Source: Lipingzhangella halophila (GTDB lineage: Bacteria; Actinomycetota; Actinomycetes; Streptosporangiales; Streptosporangiaceae). Taken from it: a stretch of DNA of 64,000 bases. The notes under the pieces were generated by a model that was not told where the DNA came from, made no database searches, and saw only the letters and a program-made list of their open reading frames with translations. Positions within the stretch are counted from its first letter, which is position 1. Each line of letters opens with the position of its first letter. This document shows positions 57,601 through 64,000 of this stretch, in pieces. The stretch spans positions 1 through 64,000 of the forward strand of contig NZ_JACHJT010000002.1 in the NCBI RefSeq assembly GCF_014203805.1. The letters are read 5' to 3'. Position numbers and translations under genes: made by a program.

Positions 57601-58911
57601 CGGCAAGCGCGCCGCGACCAGGAGGGCGCGGTCGAGCAGCGAGGCCACGCCGACGGACGTATCGAGCAGTTGCGTACCGACATCGACGCCGCGGCCGCGA
57701 GCCGCGCCGAGGCGATCGCCGCGCTGCGGCGGTTCACCGGCACGGGGCTGCTGGCGGTGGCGCTCCCCGACCTGGTTACCCCGCCCGTCGACCGGGAGTG
57801 GGCGGCCCGCCCCGCGGTCGAGGTAGCCCGTGCCGTCGAGGCCGGGCTCACCGAGGCCGACGACTCCGACCGCGCCTGGGACAGGGTGCAGAAACGGTTG
57901 TCCGAGGAGCTGAACACGCTGCGCGACGTACTGTCCCAGCACGGGCACTCCGCGTCGGCGCAGTCCCTGGAGGAGGGCGTCGTCGTGCGGGTCGTGTTCC
58001 AGGGTCGGGAACGCGGCGTGCCCGAGCTCGCCGCGGCACTGGCCGAGGAGATCGCCGAGCGTCGGCGGATCCTGTCCGCGCGGGAGCGGGAGATCCTGGA
58101 GAACCACCTCATAACCGAGGTCGCGGGCACCCTCCAGGAGCTGGTCGGCAGCGCCGAACGGCAGGTGGCTCAGCTGAACGCGGAGCTCGATGACCGCCCC
58201 ACCAGCACCGGGATGCGGCTCCGGCTGGTGTGGCGTCCCTCCCGCAAAGACGCCCCGACCGGGCTGGAGGCCGCCCGGGAGCGGCTGCTACGTCAGCACA
58301 GCGACGCGTGGTCACCACAGGATCGCGAGGCCATCGGCGAGTTCCTGCAGGCGCACATCGACCGGGTGCGAGCACGTGACCAGCGCGGCGGGACATGGCT
58401 GGAGCATCTCACCGAGGCGCTGGACTACCGGTCGTGGCACGAGTTCGCGGTGGAGCGCCACCAGAACGGGAAGTGGAACAGCGCCACCGGTCCCGCGTCC
58501 GGCGGCGAACGGGTGCTGTCAGTGTCCGTCCCATTGTTCGCGGCCGCGTCCTCGCACTACGCGAGCGCGGGCAACCCGCACGCGCCGCGGCTGATCACCC
58601 TCGACGAGGCGTTCGCGGGAGTGGACGACGACTCCCGCGCGAAATGCCTGGGCTTGCTGCGTTCGTTCGACCTGGACGTGGTCATGACCAGCGAGCGGGA
58701 GTGGGGCTGCTACCCGGAGGTCCCCGGCCTGGCGATCGCCCATCTCTCCCGTGTCGACGGTGTCCCGGCGGTGCTGGTGACCCGCTGGGAGTGGGACGGC
58801 AGCCGGCGGACCCGCGTCGCCGACCCGCCCTCGTTCGCGGCCAGCGGCGCGGATGGGGTGGTCGTTGACCACGCGGATGCGGACACCGAGCAGGAGCCGC
58901 TGTGGTCGTGA
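54643..58911 (+). CDS. jetC: Wadjet type II JetC, SMC/MukB-like ATPase (TIGR02680)
   Basis: 1422 residues, ATG 54,643 overlapping the jetB stop. N-terminal ATPase half with Walker A RGNNGTGKSK (50-57), preceded by FYYDVEEFHFRDGRLLL; a very long coiled coil rich in Ala, Glu and Arg from about 280 to 1230 with a hinge-like segment near 640-780 (LWKLVDFADD ... SADGRFRVG); and the C-terminal half with ABC signature PASGGERVLSV (about 1285) and Walker B RLITLDEAFAGVDDD (about 1315), then VMTSEREWG. It extrudes DNA loops to sense small circles. Intact and full length. Confidence 0.95.
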   Translation: MTEPRTDTTGASLPVPGQARWQPTRVGVIDMFYYDVEEFHFRDGRLLLRGNNGTGKSKVLALTLPFLLDGDLSAHRVEPDGDPKKRMEWNLLLGDEHPHPERLGYTWMEFGRAAEDGTSEFRTLGCGMKAVRGRGIARHWFFVTDQRVGLPGTDGVRLLDATGTALSRDRLEEALRGRGMVYDTARTYRRAVDEHLFGLGEQRYSALVDLLIQLRQPQLSKRPNESALSRALTEALPPMDQAVIADVAEAFRSLDEDRAQLDSMVDAERAASAFLEHYRRYAQVAARRRARLPRERNREYESLRSALGETEARRHQAQETIETAESELARQEERHTRLTAEERALRAGPEMRNARELELAAEEARRTAQQARSATGDRDRAAGDRDRAERRLAETEQRLTAASDALRTGLETTAERAETAGIGREHARETAALAALAGIAGEEAGPSRGQAGGASAGTDEDSGQNAESDALRAAVEALAARRERAVEHVESLARESADAEQSRGRAEERLADAESGLTARAERAGQAQDAVADTARAHLDAVRTHLAGCAELRPADQEGLLDRLQDWATHLSGPNPARAEAEAAARASAAAFAEESAALGVRREDRARADEELRAELEGLRAGGQHAPRQPHTRSPDARTDRPGAPLWKLVDFADDGAERSGSNAGLEAALEVSGLLDAWIAPDGTVLDASTHDVLLTAGAAVPGATLANALRPAVDAGDPRAAAVGTDTVARVLAAIGLGADHPATTWVSADGRFRVGALTGRWAKEHAEYVGEGAREAARRARIAAVEAERGDLAAEISALEERVAAIEARRTALDSELAALPTDEDLRAAHATLVEASRQLTEAREHHEELARKAGVAANAARQAADTLHQAAEELRVPAGTEALRGLRTALTDYRLALADLWPALRQLHDAGQAARADRDDTARLRAHHEELAERAAYEAATAATAEQRHSTLRETVGAAVAELERRLAENQRAREDCEERQRQARRDQEGAVEQRGHADGRIEQLRTDIDAAAASRAEAIAALRRFTGTGLLAVALPDLVTPPVDREWAARPAVEVARAVEAGLTEADDSDRAWDRVQKRLSEELNTLRDVLSQHGHSASAQSLEEGVVVRVVFQGRERGVPELAAALAEEIAERRRILSAREREILENHLITEVAGTLQELVGSAERQVAQLNAELDDRPTSTGMRLRLVWRPSRKDAPTGLEAARERLLRQHSDAWSPQDREAIGEFLQAHIDRVRARDQRGGTWLEHLTEALDYRSWHEFAVERHQNGKWNSATGPASGGERVLSVSVPLFAAASSHYASAGNPHAPRLITLDEAFAGVDDDSRAKCLGLLRSFDLDVVMTSEREWGCYPEVPGLAIAHLSRVDGVPAVLVTRWEWDGSRRTRVADPPSFAASGADGVVVDHADADTEQEPLWS

Positions 58912-58953
58912 CGCTCCGGCCCCGCGCAGCCGGCGGGAAGAGTGGGGAGAACG

Positions 58954-60243
58954 ATGTCGGCCAGCCGCGACGCTGACCCCAACGGGGACACGGGAAAGGG
59001 TGCGGACCGGCCGCGGCTGGAGCGGCTGCTCGGCACCGAGGACATCCGGTGGCTTGTGGACCGCGCCCGGTCCCGCATAGAGCGCGGCCAGGAGCTGACC
59101 GGCGTGGTCACCCTCTCCTCGGCCACCCCCGAGCAGCGGGACGCCATTCAGCGGCTGCTCGGGCGGCGGCCGCGTCCCGGAAGCTCCCTCACTGTGTCGC
59201 TGGACGCGGTCGACGCGGTGCTGCGACGTTCGGGAGCGAGTCCGGACGGCCTTGCGGCGGCGGTCGAGGAGCTGACCGGTGGACCCGTACGGCCGCGGGC
59301 GGAGGTCGAGGCGGACCTGACCCGCGCGTGGGACGAGGCCTACGAGCCGTTGTCCACAGCCTGTGCGCGGCGCCCGGAGCTGGCGGAATGGTGCGCCCGG
59401 TTACGTGCCTCAGGGCTGGTCCCCCGCCTCCTCGGCACGCCCGCGGAGGCCGCCCCCACCCTGCGGACCCTGGCCACCGTTGTCTCTGCGCTGCCGGCAG
59501 ACGGAGTCGGGCTGGCCACCTTCGCCGCGCGGGTCTGCGGCGACGCCCACGGACTGGACGACGGCCGCCCGCTGGGCACCCTCGCTCTCGGCGCGGCTCG
59601 CGCCCTGACCGGCGTCCCGGCCGGCAGCGGAGCGGAGTGGCGCCGCGAGGCGTGGACGGCGGCCGGGCTGCTCACCGACGACCTGTCGAGCACCGCTCTG
59701 GCCTTCGGGCTGCCGGGGGACACCGCCACACCGACCGGACGGGCGCTGGCCGCGCTCCGGGAGGCCGGGCAGCCCGCCGTCCTGACGCTGCGTCAGTTGG
59801 TCCAGACCCCCGCACGTCCACTGCCGAACGGAACCGTGGTCCGCGTGTGTGAGAACCCCGCCGTCGTGTCCGCCGCGGCCGACTACCTCGGCGCGGGCTG
59901 TCTCCCGCTGGTGTGCACCCAGGGCCAGCCGGGGACGGCGGTCCTCACCCTGCTCCGCCAGCTTGGCGCGGCCGGTGCCGAGCTGCGTTACCACGGCGAC
60001 TTCGACTGGGGCGGCGTCCGCATCGCCAACACGTTGCTACGCCGGGTGCCATGGCGTCCGTGGCGCTATTCGGCCGCCGACTACCGTGCCGCGGTGCGGG
60101 CCGCGCCCGGCACGCCGCTGATGGGAACGCCATTGACCGCGGCGTGGGACGCCACCTTGACCGAGGCTATGAACGAGGTGGGGACGCGCGTCGAGGAGGA
60201 GGCGGTCCTCAACGATCTCCTCGGTGACCTGAGCACGCCCTGA
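58954..60243 (+). CDS. jetD: Wadjet type II JetD, Toprim nuclease subunit (DUF2399, TIGR02679)
   Basis: 429 residues; ATG 58,954 preferred, with GGGGAG just upstream. N-terminal DNA-binding part (LERLLGTEDIRWLVDRARSR), a central region with the TIGR02679 pattern, and a C-terminal Toprim domain: VCENPAVVSAA with the catalytic glutamate (about 300), LVCTQGQPG, and YHGDFDWGGVRIA with the DxD pair (about 349/351). JetD is the nuclease that cuts plasmid DNA after JetABC stalls. The 42-base gap after jetC and shared direction keep it in the same operon. Confidence 0.93.
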   Translation: MSASRDADPNGDTGKGADRPRLERLLGTEDIRWLVDRARSRIERGQELTGVVTLSSATPEQRDAIQRLLGRRPRPGSSLTVSLDAVDAVLRRSGASPDGLAAAVEELTGGPVRPRAEVEADLTRAWDEAYEPLSTACARRPELAEWCARLRASGLVPRLLGTPAEAAPTLRTLATVVSALPADGVGLATFAARVCGDAHGLDDGRPLGTLALGAARALTGVPAGSGAEWRREAWTAAGLLTDDLSSTALAFGLPGDTATPTGRALAALREAGQPAVLTLRQLVQTPARPLPNGTVVRVCENPAVVSAAADYLGAGCLPLVCTQGQPGTAVLTLLRQLGAAGAELRYHGDFDWGGVRIANTLLRRVPWRPWRYSAADYRAAVRAAPGTPLMGTPLTAAWDATLTEAMNEVGTRVEEEAVLNDLLGDLSTP

Positions 60244-60377
60244 CCCGCTCGCGCCGTGCAGGAGGGGGATACCGCGCGGGGTGCCCCTCAGGCGGTGCGA
60301 CGATGCCGCGCGGCCTAGATGAGTAACTCTAGGGGGTGCCGGGCCTGAACATGAGACGAGGGAGTTCAAGCCGAAGC

Positions 60378-60434
60378 GTGACACAAGACCTGAACGCCCT
60401 CGCCCGATCACTCTACGACACCATCCGCCGGAAG
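60378..60434 (+). mobile_element. possible IS982 transposase N-terminal remnant
   Basis: GTG 60,378 starts TQDLNALARSLYDTIRRKEG, similar to the start of IS982 transposases (DLDALxxALYxxIDD). Upstream CTGAACATGAGACGAGGG (from 60,345) may be the element end. The reading then breaks off into the CRISPR-like repeats. Weak assignment on a short match. Confidence 0.35.
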
Positions 60435-60435
60435 G

Positions 60436-60526
60436 AAGGCCATCCCCGCGTGCGCGGGGAGGCACGTGGGCCTGGATGAGCTGGGTGAGTGGTCCTCGGG
60501 ACCATCCCCGCGTGTGAGGGGACAGG
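60436..60526 (+). CRISPR. orphan two-repeat CRISPR, type I-E-like repeats
   Basis: Repeat 1 (60,436-60,465) and repeat 2 (60,498-60,526) share CCATCCCCGCGTG and the palindromic CCCCGCG-TG-CGCGGGG core (degenerate in repeat 2: GTGTGAGGGG), the pattern of actinobacterial type I-E repeats. They enclose a 32-base spacer (60,466-60,497), the normal I-E length. Repeat 1 carries one extra G. No cas genes are in the window and no further units follow. Confidence 0.6.
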
Positions 60527-60769
60527 GTTCGGGGCGTCACCTGAAGTGGGTGGCGCCCCTTTCGCATGTCAGGGCGGGTACCGGTGACCTGGGATGATTC
60601 CGAATTCCGGTGTTGTGGGGCGGTGGTGGTGTCGCACGCGTGGGCACGCGTGGGCGGGGTTGCTCATCCTTCGCGGGCCCTGTGCGGGCCAGTCTGCGGG
60701 GCCTGGATGGGGCTCTGGATGCCCTGGCGTGTGGGCGGTTTGGGGGTCTGGGTTGGGTGTGGCCCGTGC

Positions 60770-61153
60770 TCACGGGCCAACGTCGGGGGTGTGGTGTCCG
60801 GTGAGTGGGCCCAGACGTGCGAACGCCTGATCCATCGTCCGGGTTGCGCGGCGTTCGTCCAAGCGGGCTTGGAGGGGGTTGTCTTGGCGCTCCGCGTCCC
60901 AGATACCGACGCTCTGATCAGGCAGGATCTTTGTGCGCACTGAGCGTCCGATGATGTCGCCTGCTCGGCGTCCGGCGTGGCGGGCCTGGTCGCGCTCGGC
61001 GTCGTCGGCGCAGGCAAGCACAACCGCGCCGGTGCGGCGTAGTTCGGTGGCGATGCGCTGGGCGTGGTCTTCGGCGTCGCGCGCGTGGGCCTGGGCGCGT
61101 GCTTGGGCGCTGGGCGCGGTGGCGATGTCGCGAACGGGGTCGTCGTCGGCCAT
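60770..61153 (-). CDS. hypothetical helical protein (127 aa)
   Basis: ATG 61,153; MADDDPVRDIATAPSAQARA start, then long Ala/Arg/Asp-rich helices (QAHARDAEDHAQRIATELRR) and VVLACADDAERDQARHAGRR, a moderately basic C-terminal half (GRSVRTKILPDQSVGIWDAE; ERRATRTMDQAFARLGPLTG). No recognised domain. It lies on the minus strand at the left end of the last accessory block and may belong to an adjacent integrative element. The 526 bases between jetD and it hold only the IS and CRISPR remnants. Confidence 0.55.
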   Translation of the reverse strand: MADDDPVRDIATAPSAQARAQAHARDAEDHAQRIATELRRTGAVVLACADDAERDQARHAGRRAGDIIGRSVRTKILPDQSVGIWDAERQDNPLQARLDERRATRTMDQAFARLGPLTGHHTPDVGP

Positions 61154-61898
61154 ACCGGGGAGCCTACCGGGGCGGCGGTGCGCCTGTCCGGTGGACGCGG
61201 GTGCGGGGCACGCGCCAGCGGTGGCCGGTTCGTGCGGCGCTGGCCACGATGCGGTGAGGATGGGTGTGTGCCTCGGGTGCGGCGTATGGCCGTGGGGTGG
61301 AGGCGTGCGTCTCGGCGTGGCTCGATGCCTCGTCGTGACGCGCCCGCATTCTGACCTCGTGCCGCTGTGGTGGGGGTCTGCGGTGCGCGGTGGTGAGGGT
61401 GGACGGGTCCGGGCGCGCAGAGCGGCTCGTGGCGGGCGGATCGGGGCCGCAAGCTTGTGCGAGGTCGGGGCCCCTGGCTCCACCGCGTAGTTCCCGACTG
61501 GCCCCGATCCTTCGGGTCCCGCCGCGAGGTGCGAACGCGTACGGACCCGGCCGCCCGACTTGGCCAGCGGAGCTGCTTGTGGCGACTGCGACGGTGCGGA
61601 CTCCGGTACGGCTCGTGCTCGGCCTGGTCGCTGCAAAGCGGGGCGTGCTGGGTGGGAACTTCCTGCGCGGGCGGGCCTGCCTACCGTGCCGGAAGCGGCG
61701 GTAGAGCGCGTGGCGGACGGTGAGGCCGGGGAGGGCGCGGACCGGGCCGCGTGCGAGCACCCGACGAAGTCGGGCGCGCAGCGTGCGTGTCCGGGCAAGC
61801 GTCCCGACCTACGGCCGTCCCTGTATGCACGTAGCGATGGCCGCCCGCGCGGAGCGCGGGCGGGCAGCCTTGACCCTGTAGGGGAAATCTGAACCGCG
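61154..61898. other. long non-coding stretch
   Basis: About 745 bases of GC-rich sequence without a convincing gene: the open frames lack ribosome sites and show Arg/Pro-rich shadow composition. The only defined feature is the hairpin at 61,841-61,863. Confidence 0.4.
61841..61863 (-). terminator. hairpin downstream of the minus-strand small-gene block
   Basis: CCGCCCGCGC and GCGCGGGCGG pair perfectly over 10 bp around GGA, 36 bases after the last gene of the block (read on the minus strand). Confidence 0.55.
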
Positions 61899-62135
61899 CT
61901 ACGAACCGCTCTTCTCGTCTTCGTCGGGGGTGGCGGTGGTCAGGATGCGGTCCAGTAGGTGGATGGTGTCGGTTCGGATGGTTCTTCCGTGGCTAAAGCG
62001 AGGGTGGGCAGTGTAAAGGGCTGTGCGACATAGTGGGTCGTAGCTGATGTGCCACCAGTGGCGGAACTCTTCCTGCAGCGGAATCAGCTCGTCCGGTAGT
62101 TCCGGGACGGGTAGGGTTTCGGTGCTCTTGTTCAC
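61899..62135 (-). CDS. hypothetical protein (78 aa)
   Basis: ATG 62,135. VPELPDELIPLQEEFRHWWH, then ISYDPLCRTALYTAHPRFSH and TIRTDTIHLLDRILTTATPD: soluble, helical, with a WWH cluster. Family not recognised. Downstream member of a minus-strand block of small genes. Confidence 0.55.
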   Translation of the reverse strand: MNKSTETLPVPELPDELIPLQEEFRHWWHISYDPLCRTALYTAHPRFSHGRTIRTDTIHLLDRILTTATPDEDEKSGS

Positions 62136-62292
62136 CGGCCCTCTTTTCTTCGGCTAGGTCCAGCAAGATGCAATGACTTCCGGGGGTGGCCCACGGCGAC
62201 CACGGTTGGAGTAAGGGGCGTGGCCGCCGTGGGGGTCTTGTGCTCGGTGACGTTGTCCCTGGTGGGCTGTCTTCCGCTTGGTTGTGGTCAGC

Positions 62293-62541
62293 TCAGCGCA
62301 GGGGGCACGGGTGGGACATCGGGGTGATCGACGCGAACTGGCAGTCCTTGACGGGGCACTTCCAGTTGGCGGTGACCCGTTCCACCGTTAGGGATTCTGA
62401 ATCGTGGCTGGTGAGTAGTTCACGCAGTTCAAGGGAGGTATCGCGTACCGGGCCGAGACAGTAGGTGTGGTCCTCGGTGGCCGCGATCAGCTCGTCGATG
62501 AGGTCCCTGAGGGTATGGAGTTCCCTATGGGTGAGGCTCAC
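62293..62541 (-). CDS. hypothetical protein (82 aa) with possible C-terminal zinc ligands
   Basis: GTG 62,541 with GGAGGGGA upstream, overlapping the stop of the helix-turn-helix gene. LTHRELHTLRDLIDELIAAT helix, then a segment WKCPVKDCQFASITPMSHPC with three cysteines and a histidine that could bind zinc. Function unknown; coupled translation with the upstream gene. Confidence 0.6.
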   Translation of the reverse strand: MSLTHRELHTLRDLIDELIAATEDHTYCLGPVRDTSLELRELLTSHDSESLTVERVTANWKCPVKDCQFASITPMSHPCPLR

Positions 62542-62756
62542 TGGTTCCCCTCCCTCCTGGCATCGCGCAGGGCGTAGACACTGCCCATACCGAACAGGAA
62601 CCACCCGTTGGGGTCGGTGACGTAGGCGATGCGTCCCGCGTAGGCCCACCGACGCATCGTGGACGGGTCGATGCCCAGTTCCCGTGCTGCCTCCCCGGTG
62701 GACAGCACGTAGAAGTTCAAGTGTGCGTAGGAGGTGTTCACCTCGGGGGCGCTCAC
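62538..62756 (-). CDS. MerR/excisionase-type helix-turn-helix protein
   Basis: 72 residues, GTG 62,756 overlapping the previous stop. STGEAARELGIDPSTMRRWA then YAGRIAYVTDPNGWFLFGMG is a winged helix-turn-helix of the MerR/Xis type. Could be an excisionase of a nearby element or a small repressor; no integrase is in this part of the window. Stop overlaps the next gene. Confidence 0.7.
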   Translation of the reverse strand: MSAPEVNTSYAHLNFYVLSTGEAARELGIDPSTMRRWAYAGRIAYVTDPNGWFLFGMGSVYALRDARREGNQ

Positions 62757-62899
62757 CGGCTAACCCCCAGACTGATCAAGACCGCCAAGCCCGCGAGCTG
62801 GCCGAACGCGTGGGCCTGTGCGGCATGCAGGCGTTCCACCACGAGCAAGTAGGGGCGGACTCGTGCGCTCCGGCGCGGTGGCAGACTGGTCAACGTCAT
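62753..62899 (-). CDS. small hypothetical protein (48 aa)
   Basis: ATG 62,899. TLTSLPPRRSARVRPYLLVV, then ERLHAAQAHAFGQLAGLAVL. Basic N-terminus with a possible hydrophobic helix. First gene of the minus-strand set (coupled by overlap to the helix-turn-helix gene) and divergent from the XRE regulator. Family unknown. Confidence 0.45.
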   Translation of the reverse strand: MTLTSLPPRRSARVRPYLLVVERLHAAQAHAFGQLAGLAVLISLGVSR

Positions 62900-63003
62900 C
62901 AGCTCCTCGGGCTGGTGGCCATGCCCCCGGAGTGTTTGCCGCACTCGCGGGGGTCCCGTGTCTCACCACTGTTCACTGCGGGAGCAGATGTGTGGTGGGC
63001 CTG

Positions 63004-63027
63004 TCTGTAGGCCAATCTGTAGGCCAA
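63004..63027. promoter_or_regulatory. tandem 12-base direct repeat between divergent genes
   Basis: TCTGTAGGCCAA occurs twice back to back (63,004-63,015 and 63,016-63,027), ending 9 bases before the XRE start codon. Likely an operator, probably for the XRE regulator. Confidence 0.55.
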
Positions 63028-63036
63028 AATGGCCTC

Positions 63037-64000
63037 ATGACACCCGAGACGTTCCCTCAGATGCTGAAGGGGCGTCGCAACGACCGAGGTTGGTCGCAAC
63101 AGCGATTGGCCGACGCGTTGTGCCAGGACTCGGGTCGTGCCACGGTGACGCGACAGGAGGTGTACCGGTGGGAAGCCGGACGCCGCGTCCCGAAGTTCTG
63201 GCTTCCTCATATCGCGAACGTGCTCGGCGTGACCAGAGAAGCGCTTGAACGCGCCATAACGGAATCCTGTGTGCCGCAGCCTCCCACGCTCGCCGAACTC
63301 TTGCCTGGGGAACGTCCGGTGGCGGAGCTGTCAGCGACACATAGGCGCCGTGTCGGGCAATCGACAGCAGAACGGCTTAGCGCGCGTGTCCATGCGCTCA
63401 GGCTCGCGGACGACGTCCTAGCCGGACACGACCTTGTTGGTCCTGCGTTTCGCGAGCTGGACTCTGCCGTCACCCTGTTGCGGGAGAGCACGCAAACGGA
63501 AGAGGTCGGCACGGCCCTACGCGTGGCCGTTGGGGAACTGGCCCAGATCGCCGGATGGATCGCGTCTGACGCTGGCCGGCACGACCAAGCGGAGCGCACA
63601 TACCGCCTCGGCCTATCAGCGGCGCGGGAGGCGGGAGACGCTACTCTTGCGGGACAACTCGCGGGATCCCTGGCCTACCAATGGTCGAACACCCATCGCG
63701 AGTCTGACGGTGTGGAACTCGCGGAGGCAGCACTCACCGAAGCGGGCGACGAAGCGCCACCGCGCGCCCGTGCCCTGTTCTGGGACCGGGTGGCGTGGGC
63801 GCACACAAAGACTGGTAACGCGCGCTCCGCCATGCGAGCGCTGGGGGAAGCGGCGGAAGCCCTGTCCCGCCACGGTGGAGAAGACGAACCTACCTGGCTC
63901 TACTGGGTCGACGCCGGAGAACTCCAAGTGATGGAAGCCCGCTCCTTCACCGAACTCCGGCGCCCGCTCCGCGCGGTTCCCCTGCTCAACGATGTGCTTT
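63037..64000 (+). CDS. XRE-family helix-turn-helix regulator (3' end beyond window)
   Basis: ATG 63,037; open to the window edge (321 codons visible). N-terminal XRE helix-turn-helix (FPQMLKGRRNDRGWSQQRLA; TRQEVYRWEAGRRVPKFWLP) followed by a long helical region with repeated A-x-x-Y/F patterns (AERTYRLGLSAAREAGDATL; RARALFWDRVAWAHTKTGNA) resembling TPR repeats that sense peptide or signalling ligands. No ribosome site is visible, so translation may be leaderless. Divergent from the small-gene block, which it likely represses. Confidence 0.85.
   Translation, partial: MTPETFPQMLKGRRNDRGWSQQRLADALCQDSGRATVTRQEVYRWEAGRRVPKFWLPHIANVLGVTREALERAITESCVPQPPTLAELLPGERPVAELSATHRRRVGQSTAERLSARVHALRLADDVLAGHDLVGPAFRELDSAVTLLRESTQTEEVGTALRVAVGELAQIAGWIASDAGRHDQAERTYRLGLSAAREAGDATLAGQLAGSLAYQWSNTHRESDGVELAEAALTEAGDEAPPRARALFWDRVAWAHTKTGNARSAMRALGEAAEALSRHGGEDEPTWLYWVDAGELQVMEARSFTELRRPLRAVPLLNDVL

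Noticed and set aside
56583-58193. 536-codon plus-strand open frame inside jetC
   Set aside because: Out-of-frame shadow, extremely Arg-rich, no start signal.

Overview
The window is high-GC actinobacterial DNA. WhiB protein, actinomycete-type conjugation and replication genes, DUF5703, and a dTMP kinase fused to an MFS transporter next to topA and holB all point to Streptosporangiales, most likely the Nocardiopsis/Thermobifida group (inferred from gene content; no database was searched).

Region 1 (about 1-14,990) is most of an actinomycete integrative and conjugative element. It sits in the 3' end of a tRNA-Thr(CGT) gene. From the tRNA inward it carries a tyrosine integrase, an excisionase, an iteron-rich putative origin, a P4-type primase/helicase with a primase-polymerase, an RRQRL-type zinc protein, a TraB/FtsK DNA translocase, and a chain of very small genes. 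Further out are a NUDIX protein, a WhiB protein and a frameshifted GntR/UTRA (KorSA-like) repressor coupled to a GNAT gene. Its left end is not recognisable here. Two families of structured intergenic repeats (five and four copies) recur between its genes, and the origin-like repeat is present a second time, inverted, near the left edge.

Region 2 (15,000-30,760) is chromosomal core: a secreted tripeptidyl-aminopeptidase-like hydrolase, holB, tmk-MFS, topA, DUF5703, a secreted low-complexity protein, an M20 peptidase and tRNA-Leu(GAG). Between holB and tmk lies a three-gene insert whose first gene joins a Flp-pilin-like N-terminus to a HEAHH metallopeptidase domain.

Region 3 (30,744-42,335) is a genomic island in tRNA-Leu, bounded by 17-bp direct repeats. 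It carries a serine recombinase, an AbiE toxin-antitoxin pair, two uncharacterised proteins, a large nuclease-methyltransferase of type ISP flavour and a DUF2637 membrane protein. A decayed second recombinase beyond the right repeat indicates an earlier insertion at the same site.

Region 4 (42,480-51,600) is accessory metabolism with visible decay: an AraC regulator divergent from an NmrA-like oxidoreductase, two aldo/keto reductases, a GMC oxidoreductase, a DHFR-like protein, and fragments of an MFS transporter, a methyltransferase, an acyltransferase and an IS481 transposase.

Region 5 (51,756-60,243) is a complete Wadjet type II operon (jetABCD), a plasmid-restricting SMC-like system. It is followed by a possible IS982 remnant and an orphan two-repeat type I-E-like CRISPR.

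Region 6 (60,770-64,000) holds small, mostly minus-strand genes of unknown function, including a helix-turn-helix protein, divergent from a long XRE-family regulator that runs off the window.
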